Positions 18,333 through 27,359 are shown, counted from the stretch's first letter. The stretch: 62,250 bases of DNA from Bryobacteraceae bacterium (GCA_025055455.1 JANWXD010000024.1:1-62250), one strand, 5' to 3'. Numbers and translations are program-made. The notes: generated by a model from the letters alone, not told the origin.

Positions 18333-20525
18333 CTATAGTGTCGTTTGTCGGTAATATCGGTAGTATTTCTTATAGTGGTAATAACTTTCGACATCTGCGC
18401 CTACCTCGTTGAGCACAACACCTAGGACGCCTGCCCGCAAGCGTTGGAGAGCGGTGAGCACCGAGCCCACTGCCTTGCGGCTGGTCTCGCCGGCACGCGC
18501 TATCACGATCACTCCGTCGACGGCGCGGGCCATCTCCAGAGGTTCGGCAAAGCCCAGCAGGGGCGGTCCATCGAGCAGAATCAGGTCATAATGACGCGCC
18601 GCCTCCTCCAAGATCGCGGCTAGTGTGTCGCCCACCAGATCTGGGGCCCGACGTGAGGGCGGGCCGGCCGGCAAGAGATCGAGCTCGGGGATGAGGGCCG
18701 CGGGCACGATCGCTTGCCGCCAGGAAACTTCCCCCAGCAGCACGCTCGAGAGTCCCGGGGCCGCGGGCACATCGAAACGCCGATGCACGCTCGGCCGGCG
18801 CAGATCGCCATCGATGAGGAGCGTCCGGCGCCGCTGCCCGGCATGGGCTAGGGCCAGATGGACGGCGATCGTCGACTTGCCTTCCCCTGGCGCGGCGCTG
18901 GTGATCAGCAGCGACCGCAGGCGGCGCTCGAAGTCCACGAGCAGAATGGAATTGCGCAAGGTGCGGATGCTTTCGTCGTAGCCGACGGCGCCCGCGTCCG
19001 CTGGCGTGAGCGCCACGCCCTTGCCGTTGGTGCGTGCCGCCACCGGCACCGGCCGCCCGCGCCAGTCCTTCACAACCGGCAGCGTTCCGATCACGTCGAC
19101 GGCCAACAGGCGGGCAACCTGCTCGGGATCCCGCACGGTGTCGTCGAGAGCGTCGCTCACGACCGCCGCCCCCACGGCAATCAGCAGGGAAAACAAGAAC
19201 GCCAGCGCCAGGTTGAGCTTCATTTTCGGGAAGACCGGCTTGACCGGCGGTCGGGCCGGGTCCGCCAGCCGGATGGAGCTGTCCTGGAAGCTGGCATTGA
19301 TTCCCGCCTCCTTGATTTTCCGCACCAGCTCCTCGTAAAGCTTCTTGTCCGCTTCCGCTTCGCGCTTGAGCGCCTGGTACTCGAAGGAGCGCGCGTTGAG
19401 CCGGTCGAATTCCGCCTTGGTTTCGTTGACTGCCCCTTGGAGCATCTGCTCGCGCCGCAGCGCCTCCTCGTACTCGATCTGGACGCGCTCGCGGATGTTC
19501 CGCCGGGTCTGATCGATCAACCGCTCAATCTCGCCGAGCTGAGCTGCGGCCTTACGATATTCCGGGTGGTTCGCGCCGTAGTGGGCTCGCACGCGGGCGA
19601 AGTTTTCCTGCGCCTCTTGGAGCCGTTCCACCAGCCGCCGGAGGGATTCGCCCTGGCTAGAAGCCTGCGCGGCTTCCAGGTCCCCGTCGCGCACGGACTG
19701 CCAGGCCGCCTCCCGGCGCAGACGCTCGGCTTGAGCGTTGGTGTACTCGGTGTTGAGCTGGAGCAGACGGGCCGAGAGGATGCTGGTCTTCTCCTCCGGG
19801 TGGATCACGTTCAGCTCCCGCTCGAATTGCGCTAACGCCGCGCTCGAGCGTTCCATTTTGGCTTTGAGCTCCTCGAGTTGCTTCTCCATGAAGGCCGACA
19901 GACTCGCCGAGGAGCGGAACCGGATTTTGTAGGTGTGCTCGAGGTAGGAATGGGCGATGGCGTTGGCCACGTCGGCGGCGAGTTTTGGATCCGCCGCGCG
20001 GTAACTGATCAGCAGCAGATACGTGTTGGTGGGGCGCGTGACCTTCAGCCGTTTCAGCACCACGGGCGCTTGCGCGGCGCGACCCGATCGAACGGTTTCC
20101 TCTCGGGCGTCCCAGCCTTCCAGTTCCCGGAGCCGATAGGCCTCGGCCACGGGCCGCAAGACGCTGTCGGACTGGATCAGCTTGATCTGCGTGGCCAGAA
20201 ACTGGTCGGCGTCGTTGGCGGGAATGCGGAGCGCTTCCTCGCCGACAATGCCCGAAGGCGCTTCCCGGTCCACGTCGATCGTCGCCGTGGCCTCGTAGAG
20301 GGGCGTCAGGCGCGCCGAGATCACGGCGGTCGCCACCACGCTGGCGGCCACAAAGGCCAAGATCCGCCAGCGGTGCCGCCGCAGCAGCCACAAATAGTGC
20401 GCCAAAGGCGTCCCCTGCTCGGCGAGGCCGGTCTCGGCCCCCCATGCGGGTGTCGGCGGGCCGGCAGCGGGAATGCGACCGGGCAGCGCTACGGAGCTAA
20501 TGCTGTCCTGATTTCGGCTCATCAA
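18333..20525 (-). CDS. Wzc-type polysaccharide co-polymerase and tyrosine autokinase
   Basis: 730 residues. The N-terminal Wzz domain has two membrane helices (near residue 55 and near 435) around a long coiled-coil periplasmic part. The cytoplasmic BY-kinase has Walker A SAAPGEGKST (543-552), Walker A' LLIDGDLRRP (569-578) and Walker B ILLDGPP (649-655). The C-terminus holds seven tyrosines in eleven residues (715-725), the autophosphorylation cluster. The protein controls chain length and export with the Wza-type protein encoded just upstream. All motifs needed for activity are intact. Confidence 0.95.
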   Translation of the reverse strand: MMSRNQDSISSVALPGRIPAAGPPTPAWGAETGLAEQGTPLAHYLWLLRRHRWRILAFVAASVVATAVISARLTPLYEATATIDVDREAPSGIVGEEALRIPANDADQFLATQIKLIQSDSVLRPVAEAYRLRELEGWDAREETVRSGRAAQAPVVLKRLKVTRPTNTYLLLISYRAADPKLAADVANAIAHSYLEHTYKIRFRSSASLSAFMEKQLEELKAKMERSSAALAQFERELNVIHPEEKTSILSARLLQLNTEYTNAQAERLRREAAWQSVRDGDLEAAQASSQGESLRRLVERLQEAQENFARVRAHYGANHPEYRKAAAQLGEIERLIDQTRRNIRERVQIEYEEALRREQMLQGAVNETKAEFDRLNARSFEYQALKREAEADKKLYEELVRKIKEAGINASFQDSSIRLADPARPPVKPVFPKMKLNLALAFLFSLLIAVGAAVVSDALDDTVRDPEQVARLLAVDVIGTLPVVKDWRGRPVPVAARTNGKGVALTPADAGAVGYDESIRTLRNSILLVDFERRLRSLLITSAAPGEGKSTIAVHLALAHAGQRRRTLLIDGDLRRPSVHRRFDVPAAPGLSSVLLGEVSWRQAIVPAALIPELDLLPAGPPSRRAPDLVGDTLAAILEEAARHYDLILLDGPPLLGFAEPLEMARAVDGVIVIARAGETSRKAVGSVLTALQRLRAGVLGVVLNEVGADVESYYHYKKYYRYYRQTTL

Positions 20526-20549
20526 CCCGCGTCACGAGGCGTCGCGCCC

Positions 20550-21497
20550 TCAGCGCCGCCAAATGAGGATCCCGGAAAGGGTCGCCGCGCCGAACCCAGT
20601 AATGCGGTCGAGCACGGAGGCGGTGAGGCGGCGGTTGTTATTATCCGGAACATAAAAGATGTCGCCAGCTTCGAGAGGTGCGTCGGGCGCCTTGCGTTCC
20701 AAGATGCGTTTCAGCTCGACGGGTATTTCCCGACGCACACCGGTCTGCGGATCGCGGCGGTAGATGTAGGCCCGCTTGGCGGCATACGGCGCCAGCCCCT
20801 CGGCCAAGGCCAAGGCGCGCAGCACGGAGCTGTCGGCGTCTTCTTGCAGCACGAAGGCGCCCGGCCGGCGCACGCAACCGACGACGAAAATCCGTCCGGC
20901 TTCAGGCACGCGGATCTCCTCGCCGCCTTCCAAGGTGAGGTTGAAGGCGGGATCGGCCGCCTCGATCAACTCCTTCACCGGGATGCGAGCCACCTCCGAT
21001 GAAGGACCTTCGTCGGAGCGGCGGCTTACGAGGATCACCGGTCCGGCTTCCGGACTCAAGCCGCCGGCTCGGGCCACGGCGTCAAGCAAGGTGATGCGGC
21101 CGGCGGCCTGAAAGGTTACTGGATGTTTCACCGCTCCCACCACACGCACCGGACGGCTTCGGTACTCCACCACCGTGACCGTGACGACGGGCTCCACGAG
21201 CAACTTCTCCGCGCGCAGGGCTTCACTGACCGCCGCTTCCAGTTCCGACGGCAGCCGGCCTGCGGCCAACACCGCTTGCGCCAGCATCGGGAGGCGGATC
21301 CGACCGTCGGCGCCCACCCGCACCGTACGGCTGAACTCGGGCGCCTCGTAGACCGAGATCCGCAGCAGGTCGTGGGGCCCGATGCGCTGCGCGGGCAGGT
21401 TATCCGGCTCCGGCAGCCCCCCGTTTTGCGCCACAGCCAGCAGCGCGACGCCGAACAGACTCAAGGCCGCCGCCACGGTCCTCCGAAGGCTCCTCAT
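20550..21497 (-). CDS. Wza-type polysaccharide export protein (SLBB domains)
   Basis: 315 residues from the ATG at 21497; the longer frame to 21854 is antisense-like noise over the small upstream gene. A signal peptide (RTVAAALSLFGVALLAVAQ) has no lipobox cysteine. The Poly_export domain follows (GPHDLLRISVYEAPEFSRTV), then two SLBB domains (VVGAVKHPVTFQAAGRITLL; IFVVGCVRRPGAFVL). It should form the outer-membrane or periplasmic export channel that works with the Wzc-type partner 24 nt downstream. The ATG overlaps the preceding small gene as ATGA. Confidence 0.93.
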   Translation of the reverse strand: MRSLRRTVAAALSLFGVALLAVAQNGGLPEPDNLPAQRIGPHDLLRISVYEAPEFSRTVRVGADGRIRLPMLAQAVLAAGRLPSELEAAVSEALRAEKLLVEPVVTVTVVEYRSRPVRVVGAVKHPVTFQAAGRITLLDAVARAGGLSPEAGPVILVSRRSDEGPSSEVARIPVKELIEAADPAFNLTLEGGEEIRVPEAGRIFVVGCVRRPGAFVLQEDADSSVLRALALAEGLAPYAAKRAYIYRRDPQTGVRREIPVELKRILERKAPDAPLEAGDIFYVPDNNNRRLTASVLDRITGFGAATLSGILIWRR

Positions 21498-21748
21498 CCG
21501 AGTCGCTCCAAACGCTCGAGCAAACGCGCCACGCGGGATTCCAGCTTGCCGATGCTCCGCGCCAGCCGCGCGATGCCGGCGCGCGCCGCCGCAGCGCCCG
21601 GCTGACTCACTTGCTCCAGAACCGCCAGGCGCACGAAATCCGACAGGCTCCGCGCGCTGTCGCGACGGCAGGCCGCCAGCAGCCGCCGATACTCGGCCTC
21701 GCTCAGCCGGAAAATCACCAGCCGGTTCCTTGGTTGCCAAACCACCAT
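21494..21748 (-). CDS. Small ribbon-helix-helix-like protein, first gene of the exopolysaccharide operon
   Basis: 84 residues. The N-terminal half (RLVIFRLSEAEYRRLLAACR, then SARSLSDFVRLAVLEQV) has the strand-helix-helix pattern of MetJ/Arc-type or MobC-like DNA-binding proteins. The C-terminal half is a predicted coiled coil with regular Leu and Arg (LARSIGKLESRVARLLERLE). It shares an ATGA overlap with the export gene. It could autoregulate the operon from the promoter about 200 nt upstream. I do not know a named family, so the fold assignment is by pattern only. Confidence 0.65.
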   Translation of the reverse strand: MVVWQPRNRLVIFRLSEAEYRRLLAACRRDSARSLSDFVRLAVLEQVSQPGAAAARAGIARLARSIGKLESRVARLLERLERLG

Positions 21749-21943
21749 GGGGCCAGCGGATCCAAGCCGGTGCGCGGAGGCGTAAGGCTGGCGCTCTGGC
21801 CGTGCGCGAGCACAGCTTGCGCTCTGTGAGTCCCATTACGGAACCCGCGCACACACTCTGACTCTCGGGGGAGGATGCTCAGGGGGAGGTTCGGGCCGCT
21901 GACGCCGCCGCACGCATCTTCGCGCCGCAGCCCGTGCGTCTTA
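21749..21943 (-). other. Long 5' leader of the exopolysaccharide operon
   Basis: About 190 nt between the predicted transcription start (near 21942) and the first start codon at 21748. It contains a small hairpin (CACAG at 21811-21815 with CTGTG at 21824-21828) and G-rich runs near 21870-21890. I do not recognise a known riboswitch. An open frame through it (to 21854) has no plausible protein. Confidence 0.4.
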
Positions 21944-21948
21944 CAGGT

Positions 21949-21976
21949 AGTATACGGAACCCTGACGCAATGTCAA
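21949..21976 (-). promoter_or_regulatory. Near-consensus sigma-70 promoter of the exopolysaccharide operon
   Basis: On the minus strand TTGACA (21976-21971) and TATACT (21954-21949) are separated by 16 nt: a perfect -35 and a 5/6 -10. It points toward the RHH-like gene and the whole polysaccharide operon. It lies 66 nt after the stop of the cobA-hemD gene, so the operon is transcribed separately from the heme genes. Confidence 0.75.
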
Positions 21977-22042
21977 GAGAAAAATCGCGAATTCGTTAGT
22001 GAGCCACTCCCAGCCCCGCTTGTTTCCGGATTCGAGCCGGCG

Positions 22043-23530
22043 TCAGGCCCGCGGGGAGGCCGCGAGAATCGCCGCGACCAGTCCCTCCACGGTGTAGGGG
22101 CGCGCCTCGGCAGCGACCTCGAGCCCGAAACGCCGCACCGTGGCGGAGGTCACCGGGCCGATGGAGGCGATACGCACGCCCTCCAGCAAGCCGGCGCCGC
22201 CGGCCTCCATGAAGTTTTTCACCGTCGAGGAGCTCGTGAAAGTGATCCACTGCGGTTTCGGCTGCGTGCCGAAAATTTCCCGGACGTGCGTGGCCAGGTG
22301 GGCGGGGGGCTCGGTGCGGTAGGCTTCGACCACGTCCACGTACGCGCCGCGCCGGCGCAACTCGGCCGGAACCACGTCGCGCGCTACGGCAGCTCGTGGC
22401 AACAGAATGCGCTTGCCCGCCAGGTCTTCGGAGGCGAAGGCTCGGACCAAACTTTCCGCCACGTACTCTTCCGGCATCAGGTCCACTTTGAGATGGAGGG
22501 CTTCCAGAGCCTGTCGCGTGGCTGGGCCGATGGCGCACAGGCGCGCTTTCAATGCCCGCAAATCGGTCGAAGAGGCGTCCAGGCGCTCCAAGAAAAACCG
22601 TACGCCGTTGGCGCTGGTGAAGATCAACCAGTCGTAGGAGCCCAGGCACGCGAGCGCCCGGTCCAGGGGCCCGTAATCCGCCGCGGGGCGGATCTCGATC
22701 GTCGGCAGCTCGATGACCTCCGCGCCGAGGTCCCGCAAGCGGGTTGCGAGCTCTCCCGCCTGCTCCCGCGCCCGGGTGACGACCACCCGGCGCCCGAACA
22801 GCGGAAGCCGCTCGAACCAGTTGAGCTTTTCGCGAAGGCGCACCACTTCGCCCACGATGATCGTCGCCGGCGGCTTCATGCGGTGCTCCTGGATCAAACG
22901 AGGCAGCGTGGCAAGCGTACCGACGAGCGTCTGCTGGTCGCGGCGTGTGGCCCAGCGCACAGCGATGGCGGGCGTATCCGGAGAGCGCCCGCGAGCCATC
23001 AACTCCGCGGCGATTTGACCGAAGGTCGTAAGCCCCATGAAGATGACCAGCGTTTCGTTGCGCCCCACGCGCTCCCAATCGATGCGCCGCAGCTCGTGTC
23101 CGGTGACGAACGTCACGGCGGAGGTGTGTTCGCGGTGCGTGAGAGGCACGCCCGCATACGCTGCCAGGCCGAGCGGCGCCGTCACCCCGGGTACGATCTC
23201 GAAGGGGATGCCCGCCTCGGCGAGCGCCTCGGCCTCCTCACCCCCGCGGCCGAAAATCAAGGGATCGCCGCCTTTGAGGCGCACCACGGTGAGGCCGCGC
23301 CGGGCCCGCTCGATCATCATGCGGCAGATTTCCTCCTGCGGTACGGCGTGCACGGCGCGTTTCTTGCCCACGTAGAGGCGTTCGGCCTGCGGTGGCACCA
23401 GCTCGAGCAGCTCCCGGGGCGCCAGGTGGTCGTAGAGCACGGCGTCGGCTTGTTGAAGAACGCGCCGGCCCTTGAGAGTGACGAGCTCCGGATCTCCCGG
23501 GCCCGCGCCGACCAGATAGACCTTGCTCAT
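22043..23530 (-). CDS. cobA-hemD: Fused uroporphyrinogen-III methyltransferase and uroporphyrinogen-III synthase
   Basis: 495 residues from the ATG at 23530, which overlaps the hemC stop as ATGA. Residues 1-245 are the SUMT (CobA/SirA) domain: KVYLVGAGPGDPELVTLKG, VVRLKGGDPLIFGRGGEE, then VPGVTAP and VPLTHRE. From about 255 the HemD domain follows: RRVVVTRAREQAGELATRLR, ending with a TFTSSSTVKNF segment and SIGPVTSATV. HemD cyclises hydroxymethylbilane to uroporphyrinogen III and CobA methylates C2 and C7 to precorrin-2, feeding siroheme or B12. The fusion is common in Gram-positive and acidobacterial genomes. Confidence 0.94.
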   Translation of the reverse strand: MSKVYLVGAGPGDPELVTLKGRRVLQQADAVLYDHLAPRELLELVPPQAERLYVGKKRAVHAVPQEEICRMMIERARRGLTVVRLKGGDPLIFGRGGEEAEALAEAGIPFEIVPGVTAPLGLAAYAGVPLTHREHTSAVTFVTGHELRRIDWERVGRNETLVIFMGLTTFGQIAAELMARGRSPDTPAIAVRWATRRDQQTLVGTLATLPRLIQEHRMKPPATIIVGEVVRLREKLNWFERLPLFGRRVVVTRAREQAGELATRLRDLGAEVIELPTIEIRPAADYGPLDRALACLGSYDWLIFTSANGVRFFLERLDASSTDLRALKARLCAIGPATRQALEALHLKVDLMPEEYVAESLVRAFASEDLAGKRILLPRAAVARDVVPAELRRRGAYVDVVEAYRTEPPAHLATHVREIFGTQPKPQWITFTSSSTVKNFMEAGGAGLLEGVRIASIGPVTSATVRRFGLEVAAEARPYTVEGLVAAILAASPRA

Positions 23531-24450
23531 GAGACGCTGGGCCGCGAAGTGGCCCCGTAGACCGCTTCGAGGACACGGCGCGCTCCGGCCGCCAGCAGGC
23601 GGCTGCCTAAGCGCCAGCCCACCTGTTCGGCCTCCGCGGCGGGCCCGCGATCGCTCAGTCGGATCAAGCTCGAGCCGTCGGGCGCGGCCACTACGGCCAT
23701 CAGATGCACCACGCCGTCCGCGACGCGGGCGCAAGCGCCGAGCGGAATCTGGCAGCCGCCGCCGACGGCACGGAGCACGGCGCGCTCGGCCGTGACCGCC
23801 GCGCGGGTGTCCGGGTGGTCCAGGCGGCGGCAAATGTCATGCGCGCGTCCGGCGTCGTCGCGGGTCTCGACTGCCAGGGCGCCCTGGCCCACGGCCGGGC
23901 ACATCAGCGCAGGTTCCAGCACTTCCGCAATGCGGCTCTCGTATCCCAAACGCTTCAGACCCGCGCAGGCGGCCACGATGGCGTGGTAGCGTCCTTCGTC
24001 GAGTTTGCGCAGGCGCGTGTCGAGGTTGCCGCGGAGCGGCTCGATGACGAGGTCTGGGCGAAGTGCCCGGAGCTGCGCCGCGCGTCGCAGAGAGCTCGTG
24101 CCGATGCGAGCCCCGGCGGGCAGGTCGGCCAGGCGCGCGCCGACCATCGCGTCACGCGGATCCTCCCGTTCGGGAACCGCGGCGAGGGTGAGGCCGCGGG
24201 GCAACTCGGTGGGCAGATCTTTCAGGCTGTGGACCGCCACGTCCACACGGCCCTCGAGCAGGGCTTCTTCGATTTCCTTGGTGAACAAACCCTTGCTGCC
24301 GACTTTGGCCAGCGGCACGTCGGTGATCTTGTCGCCGGTGGTCCGAATGATTTCGATGGCCGACGGCTCGCCGAGTTCCTCCAGCCGCTGCGCCACCCAC
24401 CGAGCTTGCCAGAGCGCCAGTTGCGAGCCGCGGGAACCGATGCGCAGCAT
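23527..24450 (-). CDS. hemC: Hydroxymethylbilane synthase (porphobilinogen deaminase)
   Basis: 307 residues. It joins four porphobilinogens into hydroxymethylbilane in the cytoplasm. IGSRGSQLALWQA, the DKITDVPLAKVGSKGLFTKE segment, HSLKDLPTELP, GTSSLRRAAQL and GNLDTRLRKL are all present, and Cys233 in GGGCQIPLGA is the residue that holds the dipyrromethane cofactor. It sits between hemA (1-nt gap) and the cobA-hemD fusion (4-nt overlap), in pathway order. Confidence 0.96.
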   Translation of the reverse strand: MLRIGSRGSQLALWQARWVAQRLEELGEPSAIEIIRTTGDKITDVPLAKVGSKGLFTKEIEEALLEGRVDVAVHSLKDLPTELPRGLTLAAVPEREDPRDAMVGARLADLPAGARIGTSSLRRAAQLRALRPDLVIEPLRGNLDTRLRKLDEGRYHAIVAACAGLKRLGYESRIAEVLEPALMCPAVGQGALAVETRDDAGRAHDICRRLDHPDTRAAVTAERAVLRAVGGGCQIPLGACARVADGVVHLMAVVAAPDGSSLIRLSDRGPAAEAEQVGWRLGSRLLAAGARRVLEAVYGATSRPSVS

Positions 24451-24451
24451 G

Positions 24452-25717
24452 TCATTCGTCCAGGCGGAACAGACGGCGGATCAGCTCGACCGTCTGCATG
24501 CCGTCGGGCGTGCCGGCCTGCCGGCGCAGCTCGGAGATCGGCGCGTGGGCGATTTTGTTGATCAGGCCGCGCGTGAGCGCCTCGATGGCCTCCTGTTGTT
24601 GCGGGGTGAGGGTGCCCAACTTGCTGCGCACGCGCTCCAGCTCGGCCTGGCGCCACTGTTCCAGTTGCTGCTGCAGACTCACGATGGTGGGGGCGACTTC
24701 CCGCGCCTTCAGGCGTTCCAACAGGCGGTCCACTTCCTGAGCGATGATCTCTTCGGCCTGTTCGGCCTCTTTGAGGCGCTCCCGGCGGTTGGCTTCCACC
24801 ACGCGCTCGAGGTCGTCGATGTCGTACAGGAAGACATGATCGAGCTCGTTGATGGCTGGGTCGATGTTGCGCGGCACGGCGATGTCGATGAGAAACACCG
24901 GGCGGTTGCGGCGCGCCTCGATCACCCGGCGCATGTCTTCCTTGCGGAGGAGGTAGTGCGGGGCGCCACTGGAGGCGATGAGGATATCGATTTCCGGCAA
25001 GCGGCTCAGGAACGCGTGGTAGGGAATCGTCGAGCCGCCGAACAGACGGGCCAATTCGACGGCGCGGTCCTCCGTGCGGTTGGTCACGAAGATCTGACTG
25101 GCGCCCGAGCGGTGCAAATATCGCGCCGCCAGCTCCGACATCTTGCCGGCGCCGATCAGCAGCACCTTCTTGCCGGCCAGCGAACCGAAGATCTCGCGCG
25201 CCAGCTCCACCGCCGCGAAGCTCACCGAGACGGCGCTGCGGCCGATGCCCGTTTCCGAGCGCACACGCTTGGCGACGCGAAAGGCGGCGGTGAGGGCCGT
25301 CTCGAGGGGGCCCCCGAGGGTGCCGTGGGCTTTGGCGGCGGCATAGGCGGCCTTCATCTGGCCGAGAATCTGCGGCTCGCCCACGACCATGGAGTCCAGA
25401 CTCGCCGCCACGCGGAACATATGGCGGACCGCCTCACGGTTTTCGTGGTGGTACAGATGCGGCTGGACGAGGTCCGGCGCCACGCGACGAGAGGCGGCGA
25501 AAAACTCCGCCACGATCGTGCGCATGTCGGCGTGGTCCTCGGAGGCCGCCGCCACTTCCACGCGGTTGCAGGTGGACAGGATGAGGGCTTCCTGCACGCC
25601 ATCGCGAGAGCGCAGCGCTTTGAGGGCGGCGGGCAGCGCCGCGGCATCGAATGCTAGCCGTTCCCGCACCTCCACTGGCGCCGTGCGATGGTTCAGGCCG
25701 GTCACCGTGAGCTTCAT
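24452..25717 (-). CDS. hemA: Glutamyl-tRNA reductase
   Basis: 421 residues from the ATG at 25717, which overlaps the ccsA stop as ATGA. TGLNHRTAPVEVRERL and LSTCNRVEVAA with nucleophile Cys50 mark the catalytic domain; the NADPH domain shows KKVLLIGAGKMSELAARYL and FVTNRTEDRAVELA; a C-terminal dimerisation helix follows. It reduces glutamyl-tRNA to glutamate-1-semialdehyde, the first step of C5 tetrapyrrole synthesis. No hemL or hemB is nearby, so the rest of the pathway must lie outside the window. Confidence 0.96.
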   Translation of the reverse strand: MKLTVTGLNHRTAPVEVRERLAFDAAALPAALKALRSRDGVQEALILSTCNRVEVAAASEDHADMRTIVAEFFAASRRVAPDLVQPHLYHHENREAVRHMFRVAASLDSMVVGEPQILGQMKAAYAAAKAHGTLGGPLETALTAAFRVAKRVRSETGIGRSAVSVSFAAVELAREIFGSLAGKKVLLIGAGKMSELAARYLHRSGASQIFVTNRTEDRAVELARLFGGSTIPYHAFLSRLPEIDILIASSGAPHYLLRKEDMRRVIEARRNRPVFLIDIAVPRNIDPAINELDHVFLYDIDDLERVVEANRRERLKEAEQAEEIIAQEVDRLLERLKAREVAPTIVSLQQQLEQWRQAELERVRSKLGTLTPQQQEAIEALTRGLINKIAHAPISELRRQAGTPDGMQTVELIRRLFRLDE

Positions 25718-26535
25718 GGTCCAGTCAGGAGGTTGCGCAAGCCGGAGTGGGTGACCCACGTCAGCGCCGAGCAGGCCACGACCGTGAGGGCCAGCAGGGC
25801 AGCCTTCCGTCCGCGCCAGCCGGCGTTAATGCGCAGGAAGACCATGGCCAAATAAAAGACCCAAGTGAACAACGCCACCACGACCTTCGGTTCGCGGATC
25901 CACCGCGTGCCGGACTCGACGGACGCCCACGTGCTACCGGCAACCACGGCCAGCGTGATGAGCACAAATCCCAACGCCATGGACTTGGAGATCAGCTCGT
26001 CGAGCGTGCCGAGCGGCGGCAGGCGAGCGAACCAAGCCGTGGGGCGCTTGTGCTTGAGGTGACGTTCCTGAATCAGGTAGGCCAGAGAAGCGGCGGTCAT
26101 CACCAGCAGAGCGGCATAGCCCAGCAGCACCAGCGCCACGTGCACCGTCAGCCAGGCGTCTCGCACCGCCCGGCTGCTCCACGAGGCCACCGGGCTCTCC
26201 AAAGCTCCGAGCAGTGTCAATACGAACACCAGCGGAAATAGAAATACGCTGAGGGTAGCAAATTCATACCGCCAGTAAACGACTAAGAACACCACGGCGA
26301 TCAGGAAGGCGCACAGCGAAACGGATTCGTAGAAGTTGTTGAGCGGGAAGTGGCCCGCGTGGATCCCGTCTTCGACGATGGACACCATGTGGAGCACCAC
26401 GCCGACCGTGAAGGCCGCCATCGCCGGACGGAACAGCTCGAAGGAGCGGCGGAGGAGGACCGCCAAGGCATGCACCAAGCCGGCGGCATAGAGAACGGCG
26501 GCCACCCGGAGCCACATCGTGCTGGTATCAGGCAT
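25714..26535 (-). CDS. CcsA/HemX-like cytochrome c assembly membrane protein
   Basis: 273 residues with eight hydrophobic segments. FPLNNFYES and the later STWASVESGTRWIREPK resemble the conserved loops of CcsA/ResC-family heme handling proteins. Members next to hemA are often called HemX and are thought to influence HemA level or heme export for cytochrome c maturation. Position as first gene of the hem operon fits the HemX type. The full WWD heme motif of CcsA is only loosely matched. Confidence 0.85.
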   Translation of the reverse strand: MPDTSTMWLRVAAVLYAAGLVHALAVLLRRSFELFRPAMAAFTVGVVLHMVSIVEDGIHAGHFPLNNFYESVSLCAFLIAVVFLVVYWRYEFATLSVFLFPLVFVLTLLGALESPVASWSSRAVRDAWLTVHVALVLLGYAALLVMTAASLAYLIQERHLKHKRPTAWFARLPPLGTLDELISKSMALGFVLITLAVVAGSTWASVESGTRWIREPKVVVALFTWVFYLAMVFLRINAGWRGRKAALLALTVVACSALTWVTHSGLRNLLTGP

Positions 26536-26575
26536 GGAAGGGATCGTTGCGGCGCTGCAAAGAGTTTCGCTTTCC

Positions 26576-26581
26576 AGTATA
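26576..26581 (-). promoter_or_regulatory. -10 element for the ccsA-hem operon
   Basis: TATACT on the minus strand, about 40 nt before the ccsA start. A clear -35 is not visible at the normal distance. It shares the 100-nt divergent region with the SDR gene. Confidence 0.35.
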
Positions 26582-26629
26582 GCGCCCGAGCTCGGACGAG
26601 CCGCGGCCGAGGGCCGGCGCAGCGCTTGG

Positions 26630-26635
26630 CATAAT
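26630..26635 (+). promoter_or_regulatory. -10-like hexamer, possible leaderless start of the SDR gene
   Basis: CATAAT (5 of 6 to TATAAT) followed by exactly 7 nt and the ATG at 26643. There is no Shine-Dalgarno-like sequence between them. The geometry is the same as at 8598-8603. Confidence 0.4.
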
Positions 26636-26642
26636 GGCGGGC

Positions 26643-27359
26643 ATGGAAAAAGATTTGGCAGGCAAGATCGCCGTAGTGACCGGAGGATCCCGTGGCATCG
26701 GTCGAGCCATTGCGGAACGTCTGCTGCGGGACGGCGCGCAGGTGGCCATTTGCAGCCGCTCGGCGGCCGCTGTTCGCCAGGCGGTGCGGGAGCTGGCGGA
26801 GGCCACCGGCGGGATCGTGGACGGCCACGTGGCGGACGTGTCGGACCTCGAACAGGTGCGAGCGTTCTTCCGCTTTGTGGACCAGCGCTTCGGGGGACTG
26901 GACATTCTGGTGAACAATGCGGGAATCGGGATCTTCGCCCCGGTCGCGGACTTGACTGCGGAGCAATGGCGCCGCACGATCGAGACCAACCTCACTGGCG
27001 TTTACTATTGTTGCCACGAAGCGCTGCCCCGCTTCCGAAACCGCGGCGGCGGCTTCATCATCAATATAAGTAGTCTGGCCGCGAAGAACGCGTTCGCCGG
27101 GGGAGCGGCGTACAATGCCTCCAAGTTCGGACTCAACGGGTTTACCGAGGCGCTGATGTTGGATCACCGTTATGAAAATGTGCGCGTTTGTTCGGTAATG
27201 CCGGGCAGCGTGGCGACAGAGTTCAGTGCGCGCGCCCCCGATTCAAGTTGGAAGATCGCACCCGAAGACGTCGCGGATGTGGTTTCGTTCGTGTTGCGCA
27301 TGCCGGCGCGGACGCTGGTCAGTCGTGTGGAAATCCGGCCGTCCCGGCCAGCGCGCTGA
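26643..27359 (+). CDS. Short-chain dehydrogenase/reductase (FabG-like)
   Basis: 238 residues from the ATG at 26643; an ATG three codons upstream also exists, but the -10-like hexamer overlaps it. TGGSRGIG binds NAD(P); NNAGIG follows; catalytic Ser143 or 144 (NISSLA), Tyr157 and Lys161 (YNASK) complete the triad. A basic SR pair after the second strand (CSRS) suggests NADP(H). Such enzymes reduce 3-oxoacyl or other ketones; the substrate is unknown. It is transcribed alone, divergent from the hem operon. Confidence 0.9.
   Translation: MEKDLAGKIAVVTGGSRGIGRAIAERLLRDGAQVAICSRSAAAVRQAVRELAEATGGIVDGHVADVSDLEQVRAFFRFVDQRFGGLDILVNNAGIGIFAPVADLTAEQWRRTIETNLTGVYYCCHEALPRFRNRGGGFIINISSLAAKNAFAGGAAYNASKFGLNGFTEALMLDHRYENVRVCSVMPGSVATEFSARAPDSSWKIAPEDVADVVSFVLRMPARTLVSRVEIRPSRPAR

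Noticed and set aside
21749-21943. c-di-GMP riboswitch in the exopolysaccharide leader
   Set aside because: I looked for the GEMM core and tetraloop pattern and did not find it; only a small hairpin is visible.
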